Positions 18,563-28,903 of a stretch of 64,000 nucleotides of DNA are shown here, piece after piece; position 1 is the stretch's first letter; each line of letters opens with the position of its first letter. Below the pieces are notes generated by a model. The model searched no databases and was not told the DNA's origin. It saw nothing but the letters and a program-made list of their open reading frames with translations. Made by a program: the position numbers and the translations under genes. Source of the DNA: RYN-230 sp963851025 (GTDB lineage Bacteria; Actinomycetota; Actinomycetes; Streptosporangiales; Streptosporangiaceae); the NCBI GenBank assembly GCA_963851025.1, contig CAWKOA010000010.1, positions 186,001-250,000 on the forward strand. Direction: 5' to 3'.

Positions 18563-18756
18563 CTGACGAACACTACGGGCGCGTGACCCGGACGGCACCC
18601 ATCCGTGGTGGCACAGCCTGGTCTAACGCAGGTTGGAGACGCCCTCCATCCTGGGTTACAGCGCAGCGGACCGGCGATCTGCAACCCTGCGCCGAAGACA
18701 TGCCTCCCTCCCGTATCGCACACTTGCACCCCTGCCCGGCGAGCCAAGGACCTGTG

Positions 18757-19709
<953 letters not shown>

Positions 19710-19713
<4 letters not shown>

Positions 19714-20879
19714 CAACCGTGCCAGCGGCCGGCGCATCAGCGCCTGGCCAGCCGGTGCAGGCGGCACCCCCCAGGCACCCCCGCGACCGCCGGAGTTCCC
19801 CGATTCCCGCCCTCGGCATGATCACCACCAAAATCATGGAGTTGCGGAGACGGCGCGGCCTCATGATCGCCGTCGTGATTGTGGACATCGGGCTCCCGGC
19901 GTTGTTCCTCCTCATCCGGCTGCTGCTGCACGCGTTCGCGCCGCGCACGAACCCGCCCGCCGGCGGCCAGATGATCTTCTTGCTCCTCGCCGCAGGCTTC
20001 TTGCCCACCTTCGGCTGCATCACCGCCATCATGGTGGGCTGCACCGCGGGCTCGCGCGACCTCACCGAAGGCATGTTCCGGCACCTGGTGGTGACTGGCC
20101 GGTCCCGGCTGGCGCTCTACCTGGCCCGGATCCCCGCTGGACTGGCGATCCTCGTGCCGCTGCTCGCGATCGGCTACACGATCGTCTGCGCTGTATCCGT
20201 CCTCGCCGCACCGGCCTTCATCGATGAGTCGAACCTGAACATACCTCCCGGCCTGTCACGTACCGGCTTCGAAAACTGGGCCGCGAGCCACGCCGAGCCG
20301 GTCATCTGCTCGCTCCCCTACAGCGGGCACGTTCCTGGGAACGTCACGTGCGCCGGTCCGCCCTCCTGGTCGAAGTCAGCCATCACCCCCGCCCAGCCTG
20401 CGCCCGCCGGCCTGGAAGCTCTGGCCGTCAAGATCGCTAGCCAGGACTACCGTGGCTACACCAGCACTCTCCGCCGTCCGCCGATCTCCGTCATGGCCCA
20501 GGCCGGGCTGTGGATCGAGCTTCAGGTGACCGTCGAATTCGTGCTCGGACTCGGGCTCGCGTCACTGATGGGGCAAAGGACCGGCCCGGTGATCTTGCTT
20601 CTCGGGCTCCAGTTCATCCTGACGCCCATCCTGTCCGCGCTCGTCATCCCTCACCTGCAAGATCTGCAGCGCTCGGTCGTCGGGCTGGCCATAGCGCACC
20701 TGGAACCGTCCGGGCTGCCGGTGGCTGCGGCGCTGCCAGGGGTAACCGGAGGCGTCGGGGGGCCTGGCAACGTGCAATCACTGACCGAGTCGGCCACCCA
20801 GGCCGTCTTCGTCATCATCGCCTGGCTGGCGGGCTGGACGATCCTCGGCGCATGGCGAATGATGACCAGGGACGCCTGA
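19710..20879 (+). CDS. ABC exporter permease
   Basis: 389 residues with roughly six hydrophobic segments, for example GLMIAVVIVDIGLPALFLLI, MIFLLLAAGFLPTFGCITAI and a last one near VFVIIAWLAGWTIL. The middle holds a long outward loop of about 100 residues with three cysteines. The ATG overlaps the ATPase stop codon. The ABC2-type permease role is inferred from pairing and topology; the substrate is unknown, with antimicrobial peptides or lipids the usual cargo for such TCS-linked pairs. Confidence 0.85.
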
Positions 20880-20885
20880 GAAACG

Positions 20886-21288
20886 CCGTGCTCACCAATT
20901 CCCCACGGGTGTCGGGGAAGACCGCAGACTTGTCTTTGATGTCGTTTGCTGCTGGTCCGCGCCCCACGAAGTATGGACCAACGACTACATGTCCATGCTG
21001 ACCGGACCTGGCGCCGCCCTCCTCCTGATCCTTCCCGACCAGTACAGGCCTGGGAAGATTGCTGATCCGCATCCTGTCTGGTTCAGTCCCAAGGTCCTGC
21101 AAGAGCGCTACGGGCTCAGCGACGACACGCGGAACAAAGGCATGAACGACCTACGAGACCTCGGCCTCATCACCATCAAGCGGCAGCCCATCAACCCGGA
21201 AGACTTCGACCTCCAGCGCATCCGCAACACATACACCCTCGACCTCGACGCCCTGAACCGTACAGCCCGCAGGGTGCCGCATGAGTAG
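20886..21288 (+). pseudogene. Fragment of a winged-helix replication/regulatory-type protein
   Basis: The last 99 codons (from ATG 20989) encode a winged-helix-like C-terminus: WFSPKVLQERYGLSDDTRNK, then LRDLGLITIKRQPI. Protein-like sequence in the same frame continues upstream without a plausible start (RRLVFDVVCCWSAPHEVWTN), running back to the end of the permease gene. The gene therefore looks truncated at its 5' end. It marks the left edge of the accessory region. The family is not identified with certainty. Confidence 0.5.
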
Positions 21289-21376
21289 CCGATCTGGCCC
21301 CTTGTCAGCGGCATGGGTTATGCCAACATGCTGGCCGAGTTGATCATCGTCGACTCACTCGCATGTTCTCCTCGGC

Positions 21377-21952
21377 TCACTTATCAGGGGTGTCTCCGGA
21401 TGGCCCCAAATCTTGTATCCACTTGGGTGGCCAGAGCGGGGTGGGCACCGCTCCCCCCTTAACTCCCAGATCCCTTCGTGCGCACTCGTAGAACCTATCG
21501 CGCGTCACTTCTGTATCCCTCATGGCTGGCTCCCATTGATCTGCGGCAGTCAACCGACCGGCTGCGAACCACTCCAGACGCCACACGGATTGGTGCCAAG
21601 CACGCGCTGCGGCGACTGTCTCGGGATCTCCGAGCAACAGTACCGACTCCCAGGCCCGTGCTCGTTCGCCTCCCGCATTGCTCAAATCCTCTATGGCCTC
21701 GGCGTCTGGGGTAAGAGATTCGACAGAGTGCGGGAACCCCCGCCCGGCTGCTATACGGCTGGCGAGATGAGTCACCTTTTTGACAGCATCGCCATACTCG
21801 GCATAGGTGCGCATTCGAGCTTCATCCCACCGAGCGCCCCGTTCTCGTCGCCAACGGGCCCTTTCCCCTAAGGAAGTTGTTGCAAAGGATGCAAGTGCCC
21901 CCACGCCCACACCTATGAGGACCGGCAACTCCTGGACCAGTGGATTGCTCAT
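21377..21952 (-). CDS. Hypothetical single-span membrane protein
   Basis: About 191 residues. One N-terminal hydrophobic segment (LPVLIGVGVGALASFATTSL) is followed by a charged, helical cytoplasmic domain beginning GERARWRRERGARWDEARMR. No enzyme motif is visible. Such proteins recur as hypotheticals on actinobacterial mobile regions. I chose the ATG for MSNPLVQELP; another ATG six codons upstream is possible. The last residues are polar and probably disordered. Confidence 0.65.
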   Translation of the reverse strand: MSNPLVQELPVLIGVGVGALASFATTSLGERARWRRERGARWDEARMRTYAEYGDAVKKVTHLASRIAAGRGFPHSVESLTPDAEAIEDLSNAGGERARAWESVLLLGDPETVAAARAWHQSVWRLEWFAAGRLTAADQWEPAMRDTEVTRDRFYECARRDLGVKGGAVPTPLWPPKWIQDLGPSGDTPDK

Positions 21953-22136
21953 ATGCCAACTGTCGCCCACTCGCCGGGGCAGCGGAAGCCACGGGATGCT
22001 GGCAAGATGCGGCAGGCTCGAACAGGTCAGCCCCGCACATGGCGCGAGCTCGCGGATGGCATGGCGGCGACCCCAGGCATCCGCGGCTTCCGGTCAGCCG
22101 CGGGGCCATGGCCAAAATGAGGTTTACATCCGGCAC

Positions 22137-22221
22137 GCAGAAGGCCCCTTCCGTGATCGGAAGGGGCCTCTGGCCTGGTAGCGGGGGCAGGATTTGAAAC
22201 CTGCGACCTCTGGGTTATGAG
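22137..22221 (-). repeat. tRNA-fMet 3'-half duplicate, copy A (att-like)
   Basis: Same sequence as 34905-34988: the terminator hairpin followed by the tRNA-fMet 3' half up to the anticodon loop (...GGGTTATGAG). Copy A differs by GTGATC for ATGATC in the hairpin loop and one extra A in the T-loop, so it cannot be a functional tRNA. Similarity stops at the anticodon loop. This is the expected footprint of a tyrosine-recombinase integration that displaced the old 3' end. Confidence 0.85.
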
Positions 22222-22364
22222 GACAGAGAGGCACCGTTCAACCCAGATCGGCATCTCACGAGCACGACCGGCAAGCTCCAGCAGTCGAGACATGACCGGG
22301 CTGCCCCCGCGCGACGTGTGCGGGCCTGTTTGACGCTGGACCGCCAGACGCCCACCATGAGCAC

Positions 22365-22595
22365 ATGGACCTAGGGCGGATCACCGTCGACCACCAGATC
22401 ATGGGCGGCGTTCCCTGCGTGGCCGGTACCCGTATCCCCGTCGCCACGGTCGTCGGCCTGGTCGCGAACGGGCTCACCACCAAGGACATCATCGTCGAGT
22501 ACCCGCAGCTAACCCCCGACGACGTACAAGCCTGCCTGGGCTATGCAGCGCGGGCCGTCGATGAACGCGAGCTTCCGGTCCGGCTCACCGCGTGA
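22365..22595 (+). CDS. DUF433 antitoxin
   Basis: 76 residues. The sequence GRITVDHQIMGGVPCVAGTR followed by IPVATVVGLVANGLTTKDII and QLTPDDVQACLGYAA is the standard DUF433 pattern, a small helix-turn-helix antitoxin. Its TGA overlaps the GTG start of the DUF5615 toxin (GTGA), the usual VapB45/VapC45-like arrangement. The antitoxin looks intact although its partner is broken. Confidence 0.88.
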   Translation: MDLGRITVDHQIMGGVPCVAGTRIPVATVVGLVANGLTTKDIIVEYPQLTPDDVQACLGYAARAVDERELPVRLTA

Positions 22596-22810
22596 GATTC
22601 CTGATCGACGAGTGCCTGCCAGCCCGGATGGCAGAGCTGCTGCGCGCCGCAGGTCACGACTGCGCGCATGTCTACGAACTCGGCCTGGGCGGCCAGCCCG
22701 ATGAGCAGATCATGGCCACGGCAGACCGGGAAAACAGGACGCAGCGGTCGCAAGCTTGTCTTGCGCGGTGTACTGGTCACCGGGCAGGTGATCGACTTGC
22801 AGCCGGATGA
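22592..22810 (+). pseudogene. Truncated DUF5615 PIN-like toxin
   Basis: About the first 50 residues match a DUF5615 PIN-like RNase toxin: MRFLIDECLPARMAELLRA, then HVYELGLGGQPDEQIMATAD. Just after ADRENR (about 22737) the frame runs into the end of a truncated transposase copy and the rest is unrelated. The later conserved PIN acidic residues are missing, so the toxin should be dead. The GTG start overlaps the antitoxin stop. Confidence 0.8.
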
Positions 22811-23775
22811 GGGTGCCGTCGAGGACGGGCAGCGGGCCGTCGTGGTCCAGCCAGGCGGCGCGGTGGGTCAGCTGGGCGTGCACCCGGTCCCACGCGGCCG
22901 CCACTGCCGTGCCGTACCGGGAGGTCTGCGTGCTGGTGCTGACCTGCGGGGCGGGCCAGGTCGCCGGGTCGGCCAGCGCCAGTTCCCCGCCGTGCTTGCG
23001 GGGCAGGAAAGGGGTAATGAGGCTGGCGCGGCGGCGCGGGCAGTTGCATCACCCGGTCGCTGCGCAGCGGGCCCAGCACCTGGGCGGGCAGGTCCGCGAG
23101 CAGATAGGCCAGCCGCGTGATGTCATAGCCTGCGTCGAAGATGACCAGGATCTGCGGGTCACCCTCGCGCCAGTGCCCGGCGGCGATCAGCCGGGTGATG
23201 ACGTCGCGGACCTGCGCGGCGGTGACCGCGATGTCATCGTCATCCGGGCCTAGCCGCACCGCGTCCAGCACCGCCGTCCAGGAGGTGCGGCCCGGCTCCA
23301 GGGCGGCGATGACGGAGTATGGCCAGCCGGGGATCATCTGAGCCTGGCCCTTTACCCGCCCATACACATGGCAGAACAGCCTGCCTGGGCTGGTGGCCGC
23401 GCCAGGCCGCAGCCAGTTACTCACATCAACCGCCAGCATCAGCCGCCCGTCCGCGGCCCGCGGTAACGGCACTCCCGACCAGAGCACCGCCGCAGCCGCG
23501 CGATGTCGATCCGGCCGCAGTTCACCGCGTCATACAAGGCACCATGCCCACGCCGGTGCTCCGGCGCCAGCGACAAGAGCAGCCAGGTTAATGCACCGGG
23601 CCGCCCGCACACAGGACCGCATCCGCCAACTCGAACATCTCATCTGCCCGGGCGGTCAGGCAGGCACGGAACTCCCGGGCGGAACCCCGACAGCACGGCG
23701 GCTGGCCCGGTCCCGGCATCTTCTGGCAAGCTGTCCATCACGGCCTTCGATGGTGATCATTGTCCTTTGGCGAGA
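22740..23775 (-). pseudogene. Truncated, degenerate copy of the IS-B transposase
   Basis: Reads on the minus strand from an ATG at 23738 and matches the intact transposase at 24889-26328 block by block: AADGRLMLAVDVSNWLRPGA, GWPYSVIAALEPGRTSWTAV and VIFDAGYD. Frame breaks near 23500-23650 and 23040, and loss of everything after LQVDHLPGD, make it non-functional. The catalytic Glu region is missing. Its 5' leader (TCTCGCCAAAGGAC) is cut by the IS-A insertion at 23776-23781, and its 3' break joins the truncated toxin gene. Confidence 0.85.
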
Positions 23776-23781
23776 GCTTAG

Positions 23782-24743
23782 TGAGTGTGTGATTAATCGA
23801 TGGCGAGGCGCTGGGTCATGAGAGCGATCATGGCCCACAAGACCATGGCTTCGTGGCTGGCGGGCAGGCGCTCGTAGTCGCGGGCGCAGCGGCGGTGGCT
23901 GGTGATCCAGGCGAGCGTCCGCTCGACCACCCATCTGCGCGGCAGGATCTCGAAGGCGTGGGCGTCGCGTTTGCGGACGATCTCGACCGTGATCTTCAGG
24001 TTTGCCTTCGCCCAGGCAGTGAGCTTGCCGGCGTAGCCCGCGTCGGCCCAGGCCAGGCGAACGCGGGTGCAGGTGCGGGCCAGGTTCCACAGCAGCGGTT
24101 TCGCGGCGTCGCGGTCCTGGACGGATGCGGCGGTGACCACGACGGCCAGGACCAGTCCGGCGGTGTCCACGGCGATGTGGCGCTTGCGGCCGTTGACGTT
24201 CTTGGCGTTGTCCCACCCCGGGAGGACTTCGGCACGGTGTCCGCGGCGCGCACGGACTGGGAGTCGATGACCGGCGCGGTGGGTCGCGGGTCGCGGCCGC
24301 GGGCCGAGCGGGCCAGGTCGCGTAACCGGCTGTGCAACCGGTGCAGCACGCCGTTGTCGCGCCAGGCGGCGAAGTAGCCGTAGACGGTGCGCCAGGGCGG
24401 GAAGCCTTTGGGCACGTAGCGCCAGGCGCACCCGGTCCGGTTCACATACAAGCTCGCGTTCACGATCACGCGGCGCGGATGCACCGGCGGCCGGCCCCGC
24501 CGCGACCGCCCTGGCAGCAGCGGCCCGATGACCGCCCACTCGCCGTCGGACAGGTCGCTGGGATAACTCCGGCCAGGGCGGGCTGGCCGCGTAGTCTGGG
24601 CACGCGCGGGCCCCGTGGTGTTCTTGGTCGTCACAAATCAGGGATCTTGGGGCCCGCGCTTCGCATCTTCACGGCCCGCCACGCCGGCCGCCCCGCCTCA
24701 TCACTGGCCCACGGCTACACCCGAGCGGATTGCCAAACACTCA
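23782..24743 (-). mobile_element. IS-A, IS5-family (IS427-like) insertion sequence
   Basis: 962 bases. The ends are TGAGTGTGTG (left) and CAAACACTCA (right), an inverted pair with one mismatch. Both are flanked by CTTAG (23777-23781 and 24744-24748), a direct target repeat that includes the YTAR-type TTAG expected for this group. It is inserted exactly at the outer end of IS-B, so it arrived after IS-B. Confidence 0.8.
23793..24634 (-). CDS. IS5-family transposase, two frames
   Basis: Frame one (from 24634) carries the N-terminal half: SDLSDGEWAVIGPLLPGR, GCAWRYVPKGFPPWRTVYGY and PVIDSQSVRAADTVPK (first catalytic Asp). The second half is in another frame: WDNAKNVNGRKRHIAVDTAG, ADAGYAGK (second Asp) and RRWVVERTLAWI (Glu), ending QRLAID. 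The switch is needed near 24212-24222 at a CCGGGG run. IS427-like elements can use programmed frameshifting, so this may be natural, but an indel is equally possible. Confidence 0.8.
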
Positions 24744-26341
24744 CTTAGCTTGTTCTTTAACCTGCCCGGCTGAGACCTGGTCGTTTGGCGGGCCTTCGCC
24801 GGTTGGTACCGGCGTGTCGCGGTGCGTGAGTACGGCCTCCGCATGATCATGTGTTCTCGCCAAAGGACCATGATCACGAACGAAGGCCGTGATGGACAGC
24901 TTGCCAGAGGATGACGGCGGGGGGCCAGCCGCCGTGCTGTCGCGGTTCCGCCGGGAGTTCCACGCCTGCCTGACCGCCCGCGCTGATGAGCTGTCCGAGT
25001 TGGCCGATGCGGTGCTGTGCGCGGACGGCCCGGTCAGGAACCTGGCCGGGCTGTCGCTGGCGCCGGAGCACCGCCGCGGCCACGGGGCGCTTTATGACGC
25101 GGTCAACCACGGCCGGATCGATATCGCCCGGCTGCGGCGGTCGCTGGCCGGCCTGCCGTTACCGCGGGCCGCGGACGGGCGGCTGATGCTGGCCGTGGAC
25201 GTGAGTAACTGGCTGCGGCCAGGTGCGGCGACCAGCCCGCAGCGGCTGTTCTGTCATGTCTATGGGCGGGGGAAGGGCCAGGCGCAGATGATCCCGGGCT
25301 GGCCCTACTCCGTGATCGCCGCGCTGGAGCCGGGCCGCACGTCCTGGACCGCGGTGCTGGATGCTATCCGCCTGGGCCCGGATGACGATGAGGCCGAGGT
25401 GACCGCCTCCCAGGTCCGTGACGTGATCACCCGGCTGATCGAGGCCGGGCACTGGCGGGAGGGAGACCCGCCTGTCCTGGTGATCTTTGACGCCGGGTAT
25501 GACCCGATGCGGCTGGCCTGCCAGCTCGCGGACCTGCCCGTGGAAGTCCTGGGCCGGCTGCGCTCGGACCGGGTGCTGCACTTCCCGGTTCCGGCCCGCC
25601 AGCCAGGCACTCACGGCCGGCCTCCCCGGCATGGCCGGGCGTTCGCCCTCGCCGATCCCGCGACCTGGCCCGGGCCGCCCGTGACCACCACGACGGGGAC
25701 CACCCGGTACGGCACTGCCGTGGCGCAGGCCTGGGACCGGCTGCATCCCCGGCTCACCCACCGCTCCGCCTGGCTGGACCATGACGGCCCGCTGCCCGTC
25801 ATCGAAGGCACTCTGATCCGCCTGCAGGTCGATCACCTGCCCGGTGACCGGGACCCAAAGCCCGTGTGGCTATGGTGCTCGCGCGCCAGCGCCCCGCCCG
25901 CTGAAGTGGACCGGCTGTGGCAAGCGTTCTTGCGCCGGTTCGATCTGGAGCACACGTTCCGCCTGTTCAAGCAGGTCCTCGGGTGGACGACCCCGAAGAT
26001 CCGCGACCCGGCGGCAGCGGACCTGTGGACCTGGATCATCATCGGCTGCCATGCCCAGCTCCGGCTGGCCCGGCCACTGGCTGACGACTTGCGCCTGCCC
26101 TGGGAACGCCCCGCATCGCCGGGGCGGCTGACCCCGGCCCGGGTCCGCCGGGGGTTCCGGAACATCCGCGCGACCCTGCCCTGCCCGGCCGGTGCACCGA
26201 AACCCGGCAAGCCCGGCCCCGGACGCCCGCCAGGTTCAAAGAACCGCCGCCCCGCACCCCGCCACGACGTGGGAAAGACGACGAAGAGGGACCGCACGCT
26301 CAAGGCACGACGCGAACGCGCAGGTTAAACGACAAGCTTAG
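24744..26341 (+). mobile_element. IS-B, complete insertion sequence of about 1.6 kb
   Basis: Imperfect 22-bp inverted ends at 24744-24765 and 26320-26341 share CTwAGCTTGT and TTTAACCTGC with three mismatches. One intact transposase gene fills the element, preceded by a leader of about 120 bases. A truncated second copy lies in inverted orientation at 22740-23775. Target duplications cannot be judged because IS-A has split the left flank. Confidence 0.75.
24889..26328 (+). CDS. DDE transposase (IS701/IS4-like)
   Basis: 479 residues. The acidic triad can be placed: LMLAVDVSNWLR (Asp), LVIFDAGYDPMR (Asp) and RFDLEHTFRLFKQVLGW (Glu), the last with the YREK-like helix of IS4/IS701 transposases. 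The C-terminal 60 residues are Pro/Arg/Lys-rich. No frame damage is visible, so it may be active and may have supplied the neighbouring truncated copy. The ATG begins MDSLPEDDGG. Confidence 0.9.
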   Translation: MMDSLPEDDGGGPAAVLSRFRREFHACLTARADELSELADAVLCADGPVRNLAGLSLAPEHRRGHGALYDAVNHGRIDIARLRRSLAGLPLPRAADGRLMLAVDVSNWLRPGAATSPQRLFCHVYGRGKGQAQMIPGWPYSVIAALEPGRTSWTAVLDAIRLGPDDDEAEVTASQVRDVITRLIEAGHWREGDPPVLVIFDAGYDPMRLACQLADLPVEVLGRLRSDRVLHFPVPARQPGTHGRPPRHGRAFALADPATWPGPPVTTTTGTTRYGTAVAQAWDRLHPRLTHRSAWLDHDGPLPVIEGTLIRLQVDHLPGDRDPKPVWLWCSRASAPPAEVDRLWQAFLRRFDLEHTFRLFKQVLGWTTPKIRDPAAADLWTWIIIGCHAQLRLARPLADDLRLPWERPASPGRLTPARVRRGFRNIRATLPCPAGAPKPGKPGPGRPPGSKNRRPAPRHDVGKTTKRDRTLKARRERAG

Positions 26342-26714
26342 AGCGTGAGCGCGGTTTGCTGGGAGCTCATCCTCGGCGGCCTTCGCTCGACTTCGCCGAG
26401 CACATGTTCTAGGAAAACGACATCGCTGCTCAGTGGCGCCCCACGATGCCCGTCACTCACCGGTCCTCGTGACTTCTTGCGTGCATTTTGACGGACCGGT
26501 GGTGCCTGGCATCAGCGCAGAGGTTAGCTGGGAGCACGACGAGGTCGGCGAACACGTCGCTGAGATCACTGCTACCTTCGATCACACGCCAGAGGATGTG
26601 TGCAAGCCCGGCGGGTCCACGCATTACTGGGCAGAGCACATGCTCGGTGTGGTCTGGCCGTCTGCCAGATCGAGGGAGGATGACCCGCGCTGATCCGGTT
26701 GCTGAGGAGTCCCT
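26342..26714. other. Intergenic stretch with a possible DUF433 remnant
   Basis: 373 bases. A plus-strand frame near 26478-26650 contains HVAEITATFDHTPEDV and HYWAEHM, which resemble the C-terminal half of DUF433 antitoxins. The N-terminal half is scrambled and there is no partner. I treat it as a decayed antitoxin at best. Nothing else is recognisable. Confidence 0.3.
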
Positions 26715-27119
26715 GTGGGTGAGGTGCCTGACCTGCAGTTGATGATCACGGCGTTCACCGAAAAGGTCAAAGACGTAGCCCACGCGGCCGTCGTCTCGTC
26801 CGACGGTCTGCCGCTGGCGTGCTCCCGCGGCTTTCCTCCCGACCTCGCGGACCAATTGGCCGCGATCACTTCCGGGCTGTGCAGCCTGGTGCAGGGCGCG
26901 GCTCGGATTTTCGAGGGAGGGCCGGTCGTCCAGACCGTCGTGGTCATGGACCGCGGTCTCCTGATCGTCAGGGCCGTCACTGCCAGCACGGTTCTCACCG
27001 CCCTGGCCGCTGCTGACTGCGATATCGGCCAGGTGGCCTACGAGATGGCACTGATCGGTGAGCAGGCAGGCCGCGTCCTGGGCCCCGCCGTCCACGGCGG
27101 CCCGCGCTGGCCAGGCTAG
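26715..27119 (+). CDS. Roadblock/LC7 domain protein (CvnB-like)
   Basis: 134 residues with a GTG start. The sequence ITAFTEKVKDVAHAAVVSSD, GLPLACSRGFPPDLADQLAA and GPVVQTVVVMDRGLLIV follows the roadblock/LC7 fold of Streptomyces conservon B proteins. These normally sit in a four-gene set with a sensor kinase (CvnA), a DUF742 protein (CvnC) and a small GTPase (CvnD). None of those partners is in this window, so it is an orphan, possibly left by mobile-element rearrangement. Confidence 0.88.
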   Translation: MGEVPDLQLMITAFTEKVKDVAHAAVVSSDGLPLACSRGFPPDLADQLAAITSGLCSLVQGAARIFEGGPVVQTVVVMDRGLLIVRAVTASTVLTALAAADCDIGQVAYEMALIGEQAGRVLGPAVHGGPRWPG

Positions 27120-27483
27120 CGCGACTTCAGCGGAGGACGATCAGAGTCGCGCCACGGCCGGACCGCAACGCGGCGTCGGCTACGGAATCACTACTACATC
27201 CGCGGCGAATGGCGGCTGGTGGGGCTGAACGGCAAGGTCTACCTGCCCCCCAGATGTCGGCGGCACGTGAATACTGACCCCGGTGTGGCACCGCCGTTGG
27301 TCCCCCGCACCTGGTCGGGCTCGTCCGGGCCGGGAGCGACCTTCGTCAACGGCAAGCTTGCCGAGCGGCCTGGCAGGACGCCCGCCCGAGGCTGCCTGAA
27401 AGATCCCCTGCCCGGCGATGATCCCGGGACTCCGGGGCCGTCTACACGATCAGCGGCACGAAGCGACCACGCTGGAGGACCCC
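27120..27483. other. Intergenic stretch, no assignable gene
   Basis: 364 bases. A short plus-strand segment near 27180-27250 encodes HYYIRGEWRLVGLNGKVYLP, which looks like coding sequence but has no start, partner or recognised family. GGAGG near 27474 is the ribosome site of the next gene. Nothing else was seen. Confidence 0.4.
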
Positions 27484-28041
27484 GTGCGGAAGATGCTCTC
27501 ATTCATGATGACCAGCGCCGACGGCTATCACGCCGACCCCGGCGAGGCCCTGGACTGGCATAACGTCAACTACGAGTTCAGCCAGTTCGCTCTGGCGCAG
27601 CTCCGGGAAGCCGGCACGCTGGTGTTCGGCCGCGTGACCTATGAGGGCATGGCCGCTTTCTGGCCCACGCCCGCCGGCGAGCAGTCCGACCCAGACGTCG
27701 CGAAGGCGATGAACACCACCCCCAAGATCGTCATCTCGCGGACGCTGGCCCAGGCCACCTGGCCCGGCACGCAGGTCATCAGCACCGACCCCGAAGAGGA
27801 ACTGGCCAAACTCAAGCAGCAACCCGGCAAGGACATCGTGATCCCGGGCAGCTCGACGCTGACCGCCAGCCTGCTGCAGACGGGCCTGCTCGACGAACTG
27901 CGGATCATGGTGAACCCGGTCATCCTCGGCCAGGGCAGATCCCTGTTCGCGGGAGCCGGCATGACCAGCCTCAAACTGCTGAAGACCCAGCAGTTCACCT
28001 CCGGCAACGTCCTGCTCTACTACCAGCCGATCACGAACTGA
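27484..28041 (+). CDS. Dihydrofolate reductase-like (RibD C-terminal domain) protein
   Basis: 185 residues with a GTG start six bases after GGAGGAC. The order MTSADGYHADPG, TLVFGRVTYEGMAAFWP, IVIPGSSTLTASLLQTGLLD and MVNPVILGQGRSLF matches the large actinobacterial YyaP/YwjB-like family. It shares the DHFR/RibD reductase fold and probably uses NADPH. The physiological substrate is unknown. An upstream ATG at 27418 would add an unrelated Arg-rich leader. Confidence 0.88.
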   Translation: MRKMLSFMMTSADGYHADPGEALDWHNVNYEFSQFALAQLREAGTLVFGRVTYEGMAAFWPTPAGEQSDPDVAKAMNTTPKIVISRTLAQATWPGTQVISTDPEEELAKLKQQPGKDIVIPGSSTLTASLLQTGLLDELRIMVNPVILGQGRSLFAGAGMTSLKLLKTQQFTSGNVLLYYQPITN

Positions 28042-28087
28042 TCAACACCGGAAGAGCTGATCCACAGATCTTGGCTTAGGCGCTCAT

Positions 28088-28558
28088 TCAGAAGTACCAC
28101 TGCTGATATTCGTTAGTTGGCTGACATGGATTGGTGTAGATGCTTCCGCTGGCGTTGCTGTCCAGGCAGCGGCCCGTCGCCACGTCCTTGAGGTTGTAGA
28201 TGCCGAGGGTGCTGGTCGAGAGCAGGGCCCAATGCTGGTAGCCGTTGCCCCCCGAGCACGGATTGCTGTAGACACTCCCGCTGGCGTTGCTATCCAGGCA
28301 GCGGCCGCTCCCGACGTTCTGGAACATGTAACTCCCGTTGCTGCTGGTAAAGTTCCACAGCTGCAGCGCGTACGTCCCTATAGGACAGTAATTGTCGGTG
28401 TAGATCCCGCCGGCTGTGTTACTGGACAGACAGCGCCCGGTGTACTGGTCCCACCACATTGTGCCAGTAGCAGCGTGCGCCGCGGGCGCGCTGACTATCA
28501 CGCTGCCCAGTGTGAGTACGCCCCCCATAGCGACGGCGATCCTGGTTCTGATTGACAC
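28088..28558 (-). CDS. Secreted ricin B-type lectin (beta-trefoil)
   Basis: 156 residues with a GTG start preceded by GGAGGGG. The signal peptide (IRTRIAVAMGGVLTLGSVIV) ends in APAAHA, with cleavage before ATGTM. The mature part is one beta-trefoil with three repeats, each with a GRCLxSNxxG segment and ending in QLWNF, QHWAL or QQWYF (QxW motif). Paired cysteines suggest disulfides. No catalytic module is attached, so it should be a free carbohydrate-binding protein. It lies downstream of the SARP regulator gene on the same strand, which may control it. Confidence 0.9.
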   Translation of the reverse strand: MSIRTRIAVAMGGVLTLGSVIVSAPAAHAATGTMWWDQYTGRCLSSNTAGGIYTDNYCPIGTYALQLWNFTSSNGSYMFQNVGSGRCLDSNASGSVYSNPCSGGNGYQHWALLSTSTLGIYNLKDVATGRCLDSNASGSIYTNPCQPTNEYQQWYF

Positions 28559-28903
28559 GTCCCCTCCTAAGGAAAGATAGCGGCCCGTCGTGATGGCCGT
28601 TCGTGCTCGCGTAGACGATCGCGAAATTGCGAGCTGGACCCTGGATCCGGCTTCAGCCCATACGGGGCTGGTTTCATTGTTGGGACCCCCGTTCTTAGCC
28701 GGAGCGGCGCCGCTGACCGCATTGGGCTTTTCCTGAATTCTCCGGCAGGCGCGCACGGGTTTGTCATCGATGCGTCACAGGCCTGGCCTGCCGGCGGGCG
28801 ATGAAACCGCGTGACCGCCGGGAACGGCATGGGATTCGGCCCGGGCCTGTCCAGCCAGGGAGGCGGAATCACATCGCGGACAGCCGGGTGTCTCAGATCA
28901 GTC
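28559..28903. other. Leader/promoter region of the lectin gene
   Basis: 345 bases between the SARP gene end and the lectin start. A TATCTT hexamer lies just upstream of the lectin ribosome site on the minus strand. No heptameric direct repeats typical of SARP binding were identified with confidence, and no other gene is visible. Confidence 0.4.
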
